From Emydura subglobosa (Eukaryota > Chordata > Testudines > Chelidae), in the NCBI GenBank assembly GCA_007922225.1, contig ML679961.1, positions 69,978,890 to 70,042,889 of the forward strand: a stretch of DNA of 64,000 nucleotides. Direction: 5' to 3'. The notes below the pieces were generated by a model. It was given only the letters and a program-made list of their open reading frames with translations, searched no databases and had not been told where the DNA came from. Positions 23,166 through 35,552 of the stretch are shown one piece after another. Both the position numbers and the translations under genes were made by a program. Within the stretch, counting starts at the first letter, position 1. Each line of letters begins with the position of its first letter.

Positions 23166-26100
23166 TATGTCTAGCTAGGGTGCTGGACACCATAGTATGC
23201 TGTCTCCACAAAAATGCTGGAGTACACGAAGCCATTGTATGAGGCAAGGCTCCCTTTCCCCAGATCCTAAATAATATTCACTTCCGTCCTTTAGAAGCTG
23301 TTAACAACTTGTGTTTGTTTGGATCTCAGTACACTACATTTGATAAAATTAACACTTTTTTCTTTAAAAACACTACCAAGCTTGTTTTCCTTTCACTAAC
23401 ACCAGCTTTCTAGCTCCTGACTTGATGATGCTCCTTGGAAGTGTGAACTGACGTCTGGGTTTGAGCTGATGCTCCAAATTGCCAGTGCTATTTAGGCCTT
23501 TTCATTATTTTGCAAGCACAGAAGAAATTTCCCCAACTATAGTAACACCACCTCTACCAGTAGAGTGGGAGGGCAAGCTCCCCCTTCCTAGGTAACATAC
23601 ATCCAGTCCTCACCTTGTACCTTTAATCTCCCCCCCCCCTTGTTTTTTCTTTACCGTAGGCAATTTTTAGGCTATTTATAGTGATACATAAATGCAACTA
23701 AAAAGTGCATTGAGTTCCCTAGAGAGTGCCTTCTCTTAGTTATCTGAACAGTTTGAGGGTAGGACTCCCCAGCTGTATCCAATACAGACTCACCTCTGTA
23801 ACGAATTGGAGTCATTTCCTTAGCACTTTTTAAGAATTTGCCCATCTCAGACACAAACACCAGAGAAATACAATTCACAGATAGGACCCAGTATCTCAAC
23901 ACACAAGCTCCTCAAGGTTCTTTCAAGTGAGAGGCTCCCCCTTCACCCCACCCAGGAGAACCTATCTTGCAGTGTATCCTGAAGTTTAACAAATCTGGGA
24001 TCTGGCAAGCCAACATGCAAAAAGAATTCCAGGGCTGAGGGCCTTATGTTGAAATTTCTCTGTATTTAATCCCTCCTGATTAAACCAGCCGGCTCTTATC
24101 TTTAGTGCATCTGTTGATCCCAAATGCTGCTATACCACACAAGAATGAGGTAACTAAGATTCAGCCCATTTAAAGCTTTAAAGGTCAAAGCCAACACCTT
24201 AAATTACACTAGGAACCCAATACACACCATCCACAAGCATCTCATATCACCTGAGAGGGAATGCCTCTCAAACAAGTAGTTTGAGCAGTGCAATAAGGTT
24301 TCACATTTTAATTAATTTTGATACAATGCCAAACCTGCTGATCTTTGCCCCACAACTTTCGGGTTGGAAAGCCTGGATTTAAGAAATACTTGTGTTACCA
24401 ACAAGATCTTAATGGTTTGAGTATATACAAGTCGTCTTTGTGTTAAATGAGAATTGTGATTCTGTCATGTTTACATTCACCTTCCCTGCTTGATGCATGC
24501 AAAAGCTATCACCCACTGAACTTGATGAAGCCCTGTTCTACCTGGATGTTGATTTAGAAGTGAATGCTGCAAGAAACGGGTGACAAGCAGAGCAGAAAGC
24601 AGTGGGGAACCCAGATCTAATCAGACTACTGCTGTCCTTGCGGAGAGTATTATATACCTACCTTCAGTTTTGAAAGGTGGTGTTGGGAGGAGTGGATAGG
24701 AAGGGAATTAGGCACAGAGTTGCTGCTCTGACAGAAAGGGGATGAGAGGCTTGGTTAGACAGGACCAACTCCACAGACAATGTCCTGGCAGACTAGAGGA
24801 AGAGCGGCTTTTCAGAGCGTCTAAGAGGGCAAAACCAACTAACTTTTACTAGAGTTTTATCCATTTATTAGCATGACTCTCTAATAATCCTTTCTTCAAG
24901 GTAGTGCACCGTAATAGTAATAGCCCCTGCGAGGAAGAGGTTTGGTGCAACCATGCCTCCTACTCACTGTGAACATTTGCAGCAGTTTTAATAGCACTAA
25001 GGTGCCAGCAGTTCCAGTTTGCTTTTCCCTCCAGTCACTTGAATAACCCCACAGTCAAAATCATCAAGATCTAGAAACTCCCTTCAGATCCATTTTTTGT
25101 TTGAGTATTGAACTGGAGGCCCTTGCACCATGTGCTGAGACCCCATGGCAGTGAAAGGCATGGCTACAGCTACGACTAAATGGATGCAGGTTAGATTACA
25201 CAGTGGAAAGAAAAAAATAGGTTGGAGAGAAAGGAAAGAAAAGCAAAAGGCACCCCCTGCCATTAAATTACACTAACATTGCCACTGATTGCATTGAGAC
25301 TCCCAAATCGACAGAGCAACTTGCTTGCTCACTCCTAGCCTGCCCTTCCATCTCCTTTTCAGAAACAGTCTCCCTTACTCATTCAGCTACTAAAACCAAG
25401 GAGGGTAAAGGACTGAAAATAGAATACAACACACAAAGCCAACCCTTATTCTACCAAGTCGTGAGCCCGGCTCTCCTCTGTAGCCCAGCCAAGTGCTATC
25501 TTTGAGGGTGCAGGGTAAGCACGCAAACATGTTAAGTGTTTGAGCCAGAATGGGTATTTGAACATGTTGTTTGCAGAAGGATTGATTAAGCTGTGATTTC
25601 CAAAGCACAAGGCAGAGTAATCTAAAAAGGCTCCAGAGACACAGGCTCTTCAGGGAAAGTCCTCTGCGCTTTACAGTTAACCCTCACAAGATTGCTGGCC
25701 TTCCTGGAATTACTTCATTTGTCTCACACAGCAGGAGGTCAGATGGATCCAGGCAGGGGAGCAGTCGATTGCCATAGGCCCACATGGTGGGAGAGGGAGC
25801 AGCAGTTTCAGAGATTACAGGTACTTAATGTTCCCTCGCTCCTTTCCTTGTTTTATGATCTCTGACTGGGCTGTCCTTTCCTCTCCACACAAGAGAGACA
25901 GAGATGCACTGATGGAGATAAGGTGACAAGGAAAATGGGTAAACAACCAAACCAAACCAACCCAACCCAACCAACTAAACTTCCAGGGATACATCTCCAA
26001 TGGCTGACAATCAACCAAACACTGTTCTGTTCCCTTCAGCACTCTCCTTTCACTTCTTCCAACCAAAACAATTCCCTTGGTGCACTGGCAGCAATCAGTA

Positions 26101-27290
26101 CTCCTTCACCTGTATGTTTGGAATTGCTCATGCAAACTTGCAGAAAAACAGACAGATTGTATTACACAATCTGCTCCAGTGATCTGCTTCCAAGTACCTT
26201 CCCAGCAATAAAAGGTTACAGTTATTTAACAAAAAACAAAACTGGTCGCCTCCAAAAGACTCCCATCAATTAATTATCTACCTTTTAAATGGCACTGGAT
26301 ATGCCTCTGCCCAAATGGAAGTAAACATGTGAAGACTAGAGCACCATTAATCTGATATCAAAGACGTAGGCTTGGCAGAGTTTCATTTTAAATAATTTTG
26401 ACAGACAATATTGATGTTTATTTTTAAGCATTTTTCTGGTTTTATCTACTTATGTTTTCACAGTTGCACAAAATTATGGATTTTAAACATTTAAGCATTT
26501 TATTTTTATCAATTTAAATGTTCACAGTTGCGGGAAATTGGGGTGGGGGGCAGGCAAAATTATTTAGGCAGTAGACACTGAGATTCAAAAAGTTAAAGCT
26601 TTATAACCGTTAAAACACAAATTGTCAACATACCATGTCAAAATATATTAAGTAAATATCCTTAGATCAAACTTTACAAAGTTCTCAAGCAACATTTTTC
26701 GTACTTCACCTATCTGTAAATTTCAGCTATCATCAATGAGAATTTCTGTTGTTGGCTTGCGAGAGTAGGGCGAAATCAATGTTTAATCGACATTTACCGA
26801 TAAAAATCTATTTCTTCCAAATCTACATGTATCTTAGACAGAGAAACAATCAGTCTGGCTCTGGGGTGCAATTAGACATGAGGAATATTGAATCCATGGC
26901 CATGCTAGAACCTCTGAAATGGGTTAACCTGGCTTTCCCCACAGGCTTAGAGTGCCAGTGCTATAAACAAGCATGGAGTTTGTCCATTCAGGAGGCTGAG
27001 CCTTTACTTAATACCAGAGAGACTTCACTGACGTCCAGTAAGAAAATTTGTAAATTGGATCGCTCCCACTCCTGAAGCAATTTCATTCCATAGACTGAAG
27101 GCAACGGTGTAGCCAGGCTCCCTCTCTGTTCTCTGTTATCTGTATTAGTCATTCACAAGACACGCAACACTTACTGTGCTTGCAACCACAGCCAAAAATC
27201 ACAATACCCACGAGACTACAGCCAAAAAACACAAAAGGGCAGAGTAATGGCCCTCGCTAAACACACAGTAAATTACAGATTAACATAGGG
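23166..27290. other. Unassigned noncoding DNA with minor simple repeats
   Basis: No gene was recognised. It holds a C8 run near 23630-23638 and a CCAAA/CCCAA-type repeat at 25944-25980. A stretch at about 24150-24310 (TTTAAAGGTCAAAGCCAACACC motif) vaguely recalls a common reptile repeat. AT-rich DNA lies at 26280-26760. Confidence 0.4.
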
Positions 27291-27291
27291 G

Positions 27292-27310
27292 TTTTTTTTT
27301 TTTTTTTTTC
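27292..27310 (+). repeat. Poly(T) tract
   Basis: An uninterrupted run of about 19 T follows AGGGG. It could be a simple repeat or the remains of a minus-strand poly(A) tail. No retrocopy body was recognised next to it. Confidence 0.85.
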
Positions 27311-27317
27311 CAGGAAT

Positions 27318-27418
27318 GGTCTCTTTTCTGTTTTTGTACAGCATCCAGCACAATTGGATGCCAGCCCCGCTGGGTCGTTGGGCACTAACATAATGATCAA
27401 ATACCACTAAATGCTGCA
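27318..27418 (+). mobile_element. L2/MIR-type repeat fragment
   Basis: CTCTTTTCTGTTTTTGTACAGC, then ATCCAGCACAATTGGATGCC, then TGGGTCGTTGGGCACTAAC resemble a widespread amniote repeat end ('gtttgtacagcgcctagcacaatgggg'). An inverse-orientation relative lies at 28400-28500. Confidence 0.5.
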
Positions 27419-27419
27419 C

Positions 27420-28398
27420 AGAAAAACTTGAAAGTGAACCCAAGTGCAATTGATACAGTGATGGCTATTTGAGTTGCCAGAGAGTCCAAAACCACAGCCC
27501 TGAGAGGTGTGAACTGTCCCATTCATCTTGATTGGATGTTAACTCTGAAACACATGACTTTGTGCAGGGTAGGGCCCACTGATGCCACTGCAATGGATAT
27601 CTGGCTAGTGCCAATCCCCTCATGGTCCTGCCGAGGAGTCAGCAGGGCTTCCTTCAGTGTCTCTGCTCTGTAGTGTGGCAACTGTGTCTTCCCTCTTCTG
27701 GGATGAGGCTGTGGTCTGGGAAAGGGAGAGGCCCCACTCTGCCCAAAGTGCAGACTAGCCTCGCAGACTGTTCTTGCACAGGGTGACCCCTTCCACTGCC
27801 ATTGCAATCTATCTAGTGAGCGTTTCGGTTTGGAGGCAACAAAAGAAGTTCTGTGTTACTAATAAGAAAAATAATTAAAACCTCTGACAAGGCCTGACAG
27901 TTCACCAACACCAGGCACAGCACTGCAGGAGTGACTGTCCCCATGGGAACTGGCAAGTACAGAGTAGGGGAGAAAAAGAACTGTTTGAATTAAACTGAGA
28001 ACATTTGCTCTAAATAAAAGCTATTTTGAGAAATTAAAGCAAACAAATGTCAGCCCCATGCAGCGGTGTGTTGAGATGGGAGGTGCTGTAATGTGTTGTG
28101 ACACTTTGTAAATTAAAGCTTTTTCTTCTCCCCGGAGGGAAGAGAATTCAAGTGCAGTCAAACACTTGAACTTGGAAATTCTGCTTGTTTGACAGTTTTT
28201 ACCGTTTTGTGATTCCATCGATCCTGTAAGGCAAAACACCTCAGAGACTGGCCTTTGGACTGTCCATGTTCTCCCTTCCTCTGCCTGAAAGAGGGGACTG
28301 TGCACAGGAAGCTCGGAGCTAACAAACACACACTTGTATGTAGCTTCCACCTCCAAGCGTCTGCGTCAAAGCACTTCTTCAAAGCGCTCTTCTTCAAA
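27420..28398. other. Unassigned noncoding DNA
   Basis: No gene or named repeat was recognised. Overlapping minus-strand frames at 28021-28397 have no domain. Confidence 0.4.
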
Positions 28399-28399
28399 G

Positions 28400-28850
28400 C
28401 ACTTTATAATTATTAGTAAGGTGCCAACAATGGGCTCAGTGCTGTAAAAGAATCAAATATCAAGAGAGTGCCTGCCCCAGAGAGTTTACCATCTAGAAGA
28501 CAGATCCAGAAAGGTAAGACACTTTGGGAGAGAGTCATAGGAAGGAGCTACTTTATTCCCTCAATGTCACAAGTTTGACTTTTTAAAAATAAGAGTCTCC
28601 AGGAGGAAGGGGTCTTTAAAAGAGAACTGACTAAGCAGTGAGTGGGGACCCAGTGCTTTGGGATTGTTTCATGCAAAGAGGAGTGCAGGGGAGAATTCAC
28701 AGGCAAAAAGGTGAACTGGTTATGAGGACACAAACACTGGTTACAAAAATTACCAACTTAATCCTCAAATCTCTCTGGGAGGCAGGTAAATATTACCCAA
28801 TATTACTGAACTGGAAACTGAGGCAAAAATTAAGTGACGGTGTATAGATA
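28400..28850 (-). mobile_element. L2/MIR-type repeat in two blocks
   Basis: Block 1 (28400-28535) carries TTATTAGTAAGGTGCCAAC, AATGGGCTCAGTGCTGTAAAAG and GCCTGCCCCAGAGAGTTTACC. Block 2 (28755-28850) carries ATTACTGAACTGGAAACTGAGG and AAAAATTAAGTGACGG, the reverse of the MIR core. Together they match the recalled order of one amniote repeat read on the minus strand, with about 200 bp of unassigned DNA between the blocks that may be an insertion. Confidence 0.5.
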
Positions 28851-30655
28851 CCACAATGATAGTTGCTTTAGAAATACTTGAAAAAGCACCTTATTCCTCA
28901 GAAAGCGTCTGTGTCACACCAGGCATTAGGTTTTGTAATATCCTCTGATAAACCTTCCAATTTCCTAGCCAGGTCTTCAGAATAATCAGAGAAAGTCCAT
29001 CCCAAAAAGCTATCTCAGTTTTTAATTACGCTGGGAGAGGTTTCTGCTAGTTTCAGACCCAGTACTGTGCCTAATGAAATGAATAGCAGATCTGCTAGTA
29101 ACATCAGTGGGAGCAGGATTGGCTTGTTCAGTTAGAATTTAGTAATTATCCACGCAGAGCAGACATGCTCAGTAAGAATGACAGATGCTTCAACATCCAG
29201 TCTTTGAGGTTTTGTCTAAGCTCTCAGTAACCTGGGGCACTCCACAACTCAGGAACTCTGGGCTCCCACTTGTATGCTCTGACCACTACCCGATTGAGAC
29301 AAATGCTGTCTCACTGTTCTCTAAGGAACATTTCAAAAGGTTTCATGGAGGTGTCAGCTGCTCTGTATTAGCTAAAGGCAATGACACTTCATTTTTGAAA
29401 TGGAGGCAATTTCTTATTTATAAACATGAAAATAGAAAGTACGCCAAAGCACAGCCCTGCCTCCCTTTGCACATCTGCAATTTAGACAGCTGAACTGATC
29501 TGTTACCGAACTGGGTTGAAAGTCATTATGCCCATGCTGAGACCTTGCTCGCTTTACTTCAGTCCAGAATGAATGAATTTGCACCAATGCATTTTAACCC
29601 CCTGAATAGGCATGTGGACAGAGTGGATGTGCTGATAGGCCCTTCATTATAGCTAGAGGGGTGTAGCTATAATTAAACCCACTCCTTGTCTCTATGAAGC
29701 TATGACACTTTCCTACAGAGATGCACTGACATTGTCTTTTTGTAAGATTAGGTTGTCAATATGATTAAAAAAGTATAAGGGAGAGCAACTCATGGGGTTT
29801 CTAAGTAAAAGCAAGACTTCAGGCAACTGTAAAAGGAATGAAAGAACAGTGGAATGTGTAGCACTCTGGAATCCAACCTTTCCCCTATTTAATACACAAA
29901 AACTGGGAAATTCAAATTCCTGGTTCCTACAGCAGCTGCTACTCAGCTCCTTGTGCCGACACAGTATTTGGATTTATTGTATATAGAGGTCACTGATAGT
30001 TTAAAACCTGTGCTGGTGTGACCAGGTTACAGTGTAGTTGCTCTGGGAGCCAGAACGTGTGTGTGTCTGGATAGCCAAACTCAGCAACCCACGTCAGTCA
30101 ATAGGGAAACGTGTTTTCCCTCTACTTGGTTGTAACTTATTTCTCAACCCAGCAAAGAGCATATTGCTGCAGCTAGCACATGCCAAGTTTGAAGTCAAAT
30201 GGGGTTTTTGAATTATTAAAACATCTGAACAACGGATGGTTGGGAGAAAACACAAACTTTGATAATTGAAGAATGACAACATAGATCTTTATAAACGTCC
30301 ACAAATGCTGCTTCTGGACTGAAAAGAATGCAAAATGCCAGATCTGATGCGTTTTTTAAGACCTGGGATGAAAACTAAGAACAGGGAGACCATAGAGGGC
30401 CTTAAGATCCCCCTTACCACTGGCTGCTCTGATGGGGCACTTCCTCTTCTGAGTCCAGAGGAAGAGGCCATCTCACCACACTGTGTAACCTTTTGCCATC
30501 TGGTGCCACACTCTTGGGGCATCCAGAACTGTGTCACCCTGGTATCCCTCTGCCTTAGCAAAAGAGGGATTTCTTGGTGCTACACTTCATTGCAGCTCTC
30601 TGCCACCTCTCTGGGTTAGCCAGCAAAACAAACTCCTTTGGAATCTGCCAGTCCT
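28851..30655. other. Unassigned noncoding DNA
   Basis: No gene or recognised repeat was found. The overlapping opposite-strand frames at 30289-30619 are probably chance. Confidence 0.4.
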
Positions 30656-30659
30656 AAGT

Positions 30660-31900
30660 TTGCCTTGCAGGTTAACCCTTGGTGTATTTCAGTTCCCGAA
30701 TTCTCCAGAAGTGTCTCCTGGCTGCATCCAGCCCCAGTCAGTGGATGCTCGCAGCAATAACCAGTCTGCTGTCACCAAAGAGCACGAATACACACCATTC
30801 TGTTGGCTTAGCTGCGGGTGCACACCTCACTTCAGTACAACAGAACTGACATGAATTTATAATAAAACAAGTCTCACTTATTGCTGCCCTATACCTTCTA
30901 TTTAATGGAGCTACAGGAATTTGAATCTCCTTTTCCTCTTCTAGGGTTGGCTCTTTATTATCTAACCATTGTTTATCCCATTCATAAACATGTTCCTTAT
31001 CATCCCCATAAGGGGAATGTAGATAAGGAGGCATGGAAGGCCATGTATTTTCAGGCCTTAATACCACCATGAGTCCCCTGAATGCATGAGATTCCTCTTA
31101 TAGAATCTCCTCTTCCTTTCCACATAGTGTATGCATTGACTTGCCTTGTTCAATTTCTCCCTTGCTACTAGGCAAGTTTATTAGGAAAGAAGAGAGATTT
31201 AAGTAATACTAAGCAGAGAGGCTAGAAAGAGAAAATGGTTACAAATAAAACAAAAGTATAATCATACTTTCTAGTGGCTAAAACTTAACACATCAGTTAA
31301 CGACCTTTGTCTAAGGCACTTAGTGTCACCAACATACATGGCTGGGAATCCACTGTTCACAGATGCAAAGAATGCTGACCTCTTTGTTCACTCAGTGATG
31401 GATAACCAAAATGTCTTTTTGCTTCTCCTTTTGTTCCTCAGAGTTTATTGTCTGTCACCAAAGCCTCGATGAACCCCGGGGGTTCAGACTCCAGCATCTT
31501 CCCATGCTGATTTCAAATCCTCACGTTAATTTGCTCCTTCTGTTTATCTCTGAGGCAATTGAACTGTCCATTGGCTCTGGCATCACCATGCTCAACTTAC
31601 AATACAATACAGATGGGGAGATAACTATCCCCCCCTCTTACCTGGAAGAAAACCTCTTTGTCTGGTAACAGAAGTGAAAGCATAATATCTGTAACTACCC
31701 ATAATTCCTCATATAGTGTTAATAAATATATTTTATAGTGATATCAATGACCAGTGTTTCACAGACTTCCATTTGAAACCTTACATGACATTCTTTATAG
31801 ATAATTATCATGACAGCAATGTGTTAAGTGTAATGAGTTTGTCGAACTTGATAAGAGTTCTGTTACATGGCGGTGGACCCTTTGCCAGTGGGTGTTGAAG
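30660..31900. repeat. Possible old LTR-type or other interspersed repeat
   Basis: The text style here (for example ATAAAACAAGTCTCACTTATTGC, TGGTTACAAATAAAACAAAAG and CACCAAAGCCTCGATGAACC) recalls interspersed repeats frequent in turtle genomes. I see no TIR, TSD, gag/pol motif or paired LTR, so this is a weak call. Open frames at 30738-31070 (minus) and 31411-31668 (plus) have no recognisable domain. Confidence 0.22.
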
Positions 31901-34525
31901 GGCTCTGAGCCTCCCATCTGGGCAGGAACATGGAATGGGGGGTGGGAGGAGACAAGAAGGAAAGCTTATGTCCCACTATCCCAACTCTACCTGCAAACAT
32001 CTAGATTTGAGCTGTCCAGGTTCTTGCCTCATTCGATGCCTGGTGAGAAAAGTCACCTCTATTTCCCAGGTACTTATAGGGCAGACTGTCAGGAACCATC
32101 TTGATTTAAAATAAGATTTGCCCAATTCACACCACTGAATTATACTTGCATATTCCAGCTCAAGAGGCCTTGGAGCTTTAAAATTTAGGATGGTTCCAGG
32201 TTATTGGGAAGGTACTTTCTTTGCACTAGTCTGACCATCAGTTTAGGAATTAAAATCATTTCCTGCCCTAGAGATTGTTAAAATCAGTAATGGTGCAGGC
32301 TCTAGCTATATCTGGGGGCTGATCCTTGAATCTTGCATGAATGGGTATCTTGCTTGTGACACCTCTTGCTTTTTAGGCATCCCACCATCATATCTGAAGT
32401 TGGCAGGCCATTGTGCCTATGCTATAGTGGGCCGTAGGATGTTCGCTGCCCCATCACATCCATCCCAGTCTGTACATCCCCACTTTCAAGCCACCACTTG
32501 ATATTTGCCCCTTTGATAGTTTTTTTTTTTTTTTTTTTAATGTGATCGCTCTTGACCCTATGTTTACATCCTCCCGCTCTCTTTCCGGAAGACTTTCAGT
32601 TTTCAGGGGTCTTTTTTTACTGGGATTTTTGGGTTTCCCTATGTATTACTGTGTTGCAGTTTTAACTGCTCTGGCACAGCAGCCCACGTGGCTTGCTGGG
32701 AGAAGTAACTTAAAGGCAGCTTATAAGTATTATTACTCTTGTTCTTTTCAATTTTTAAGGGGATCTCAAGGGTTTTATACATTTTCAGTATTTTTGTTTC
32801 TTTTTATTACGTCTTGCTCTCTTTTCCCATTTACAATTTGTAGGCAGCACAAACTCTACCATCTAAGTCAACAGTGAAGGAGACACAAACCATTTAAGGT
32901 CAAGCAAATTGCAGCAGTGGGCAGCTCAGCCGGGCTTCTCATTTCAGAGGAGCAGTTCTGAATTGCAGACAGCTTTCCCTGGGATTGCAGAGTGCCCCTG
33001 CTAGTCTCCTATCAAGTCATGAAGGAAAAGAATTTTATCTGTAATAAGCTCCATTTTCCTGAATTGTCGAGGGGGAAGAGAAAGAAAATTATTCCTGTAG
33101 CACTTCTGGAAAACTTTAAAATGTTATTGCTATGGTAACCGTTCCCTGTCACCAGTGAAGAGGGGGGAGAGGGAAGAAAAGCATGGTACGTGGAATCTGA
33201 ATTTAACACCCTAGATTTAATCTGCACACCTCTGGCAGCAGAGTCTGTTGTGAATAACATCAGCAATTTACCTTTGGTTTGGTATAAACAAAACTGCAAG
33301 TAATGGGCACTCAAGTTGAAAGCCTGAGAACAATACAGAAAGCTGAAAGTGGAATCAGATTTAAAAAAGCCCACAAACCAAACATGTTATATATGGTGAT
33401 GGGAAAAATCAGGTACAGAGCTGGGCTAGGAAATGCTTCCACCAAGTCAACCTTGTGCAGAGTTTGCAGTGGACTACATCTACGTGAGCAGGAAAGAAGT
33501 GGCAAAAGGCTGAACTTCTTTTTAGTGCTCTCGGAAGTTAAAGTACAATAGGCTGGAGAAGACCTTTAAAGGATCAGAGGTGAAGAAGGGATAAAATAGG
33601 GGTCACATCAGGCCACGGGAGATTTCATTAAAACAATGGAATTTGGTGAAAGAAAGTCTTTCAGGTAACAAAATGGTGGGCAGGGATTGAACAGCTTTAT
33701 GTCACATCTCTGAGGATGCAAACAGACTCCGTATTTACCTCAAGAATTTTGGATCAGTTCAATATTAGACCTGAATCCTGCCCCTTTTGTGTGTGTGTGT
33801 GCGGGCATGCATGCATATGTGCAAGCCTACAAATACATGCATGCACGTGTACACACCTCTGTGTTCTCTTTGATGCATACAGAGATTGTGGCCTCAACTG
33901 CAAAAATATGCTCAATTCCTAATGAATTTAGTGGAACTTAAGCAAGTGCTTAAGTGCTCTGCTGAATTGGGGCCTGTATCACTACAGACGCATCTCCGGC
34001 AAGCTTGAAATTTACAATGATAACACAAGCACCTGCTATATAAGAGCTAGATCTTATTATTATGTGATGGTTGACAATTTTTTGGCTGACCTCTGTTCTA
34101 ATGAAGGATAGATATCAAGGGGGAAAAAATGAATCCTGACACCAAAAAAAGCTTTTGAAATCTTCATATCTTCAGGAAAGTAAAAAGTCAGACCTCTGCA
34201 ATGGGATTTAACAATGTTCCTATAAACTGAGCTTGTTTCCTTTTTGGCTCAATGAACATTTGTAATCCCAAATGTAAGGTCTGAGGCCTTGTTTTTTTGG
34301 CTAAGCAATAGCAGCTATATTAAGAGAGGCACCAGCCATAAAATAAGAAGCATGCAGTCACATTTTCATTCCTTAAATTACATCAAGACAATGTAATATC
34401 AAGCTGCTAAGGAGGTGCTACTATCCTAATAGTACCTACCACCGCCAGATAAAGAAACAGATCTTAAGTTGTTTAAAGAAAACTTTATTAGATAGCATTC
34501 TGTCTGGCCACAAATCACTAATCAA
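31901..34525. other. Unassigned noncoding DNA with simple repeats
   Basis: It contains a T19 run at 32520-32538 and an alternating purine-pyrimidine tract (TGTGTGTGTGTGTGCGGGCA and on) at about 33788-33856. A fragment at 33930-33975 (AGTGCTTAAGTGCTCTGCTG motif) recalls a common amniote repeat. No gene was recognised. Confidence 0.4.
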
Positions 34526-34737
34526 CAGTTGTGGTTGTAAAATGTAAAGTCTTTATGGTACCCACATCTCTATTGTTTATTTGAATGATTTCTGTCTGGT
34601 TCTTTGATGGTTTCTGTCTGTTGCATAACTAAGTGTGCAATATTTAAATCAATTAAGGTCCTGGGATATGATTGGTTGAAGAACTGTTTTGTAATGGGCT
34701 AGGATTGGTGTTTGTAGTACTTTCCTTTAAAATGACC

Positions 34738-35053
34738 GGTTAAGGCAGGAATCAGCAACCTGTGGCATGTGTGCCGACTTTGAGCGGCACGTGGTGCCCT
34801 GGCAACAACCGTGCCGCTCCGTGCTTGCTGCCGCCAGAACTGGGCTCCAGATGCGCGCCCCCCCCNNNNNNNNNNCCCCCCCCACACTGCAGCCGCCGGA
34901 ATAGGGCTGCAGACCGAACCCGCCGTGGATACCGCCACCGGAATAGGGCTGCAGACTGCCCCTGTCGCCGACACTGCTGCCAGCACTGGGAAAGAGACAG
35001 GGGGGAGGATTGGGCACGGCCCTTTGTTAAGGTTGCCGACCCCTGGATTAAGA
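34738..35053. mobile_element. hAT-type MITE with imperfect 8-bp TSD
   Basis: The element spans 34746-35045. Its termini are CAGGAATCAGCAACCTG and the inverted CAGGGGTCGGCAACCTT (13 of 17 match). The flanking octamers GGTTAAGG and GATTAAGA agree at 6 of 8 positions. Short imperfect TIRs and an 8-bp duplication fit hAT. The interior is GC-rich, with repeated GCCGCCGGAATAGGGCTGC-like units, and encodes no transposase. A 10-N assembly gap (34866-34875) sits in a poly(C) run, so the true length is unknown. Confidence 0.85.
34866..34875. other. Assembly gap, 10 N
   Basis: Ten N within a poly(C) tract of the hAT MITE. The gap probably marks a homopolymer that could not be resolved. Confidence 0.99.
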
Positions 35054-35394
35054 TACAGCTAAGCAGGACCCAAGTTTTAATTATATAAACGGAGGTCCAA
35101 AAGGAAGTTCTTTGGAACCTAACTCCAAGAGACAGCCCAAGTCAGAGTTGCTAGAGCTCTACACATATGACCTAATCCTGACTGGCCAGCAAGAGAAGTT
35201 TGTCTGCCTTACTGGGCATGGTGAGCCTTGTATGCTTAGTGTGTGTATTCTGTTTTGGTAAATGTTGATAAATAGAGAATAAAGCTATTATTGTATAAGG
35301 CTCCTTTATGGGTAAAGACCCTAGGAGCCCTCAGAAAATTACACCCAGAGCCTTACAATTGTGAAAGGTTGGGTACTTAAATTAACTAGGTTAC

Positions 35395-35552
35395 CCCTGG
35401 AGCCCTATGGACTGGGAATGGGAGACCCTGAGCCCTAGAATGTGAATTGGGTAAGGGTAGGTGCCTTTCCCCCAGAGTCCTACGGATTGGGAAAGGGTGG
35501 GAATGCCTTAACTGGGTTATGCCTTGAGCCCTATGGATTGGGGTGCCCTAGT
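35395..35552 (+). repeat. Degenerate tandem repeat
   Basis: Four related units spaced about 35-50 bp apart: GGAGCCCTATGGACTGGGAA, TGAGCCCTAGAATGTGAATT, AGAGTCCTACGGATTGGGAA and TGAGCCCTATGGATTGGGG. They share GAGYCCTAYGGAYTGGG. They may belong to the internal part of the LTR-like element upstream. Confidence 0.65.

Larger units (their letters stand above)
34530..35345 (+). mobile_element. LTR-like sequence carrying an inserted hAT MITE
   Basis: Apart from the 300-bp hAT element at 34746-35045, this stretch looks like an LTR. It has two inverted CCAAT boxes (GATTGGTTG at about 34671 and GGATTGGTG at about 34703). A TATA box (TATATAAA) lies at 35082-35089 and AATAAA at 35278-35283, about 190 bp further on. 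The boundaries are uncertain. No partner LTR or coding part was seen in the window. If correct, the hAT MITE landed between the CCAAT boxes and the TATA box and is younger than the LTR. Confidence 0.45.

Noticed and set aside
23047..23247. Mirrored open frames on both strands, considered as overlapping genes
   Set aside because: Both fall in an ancient repeat and have no domain.
35395..35552. CRISPR-like array
   Set aside because: The units are degenerate, spacing is irregular, and the genome is that of a vertebrate.
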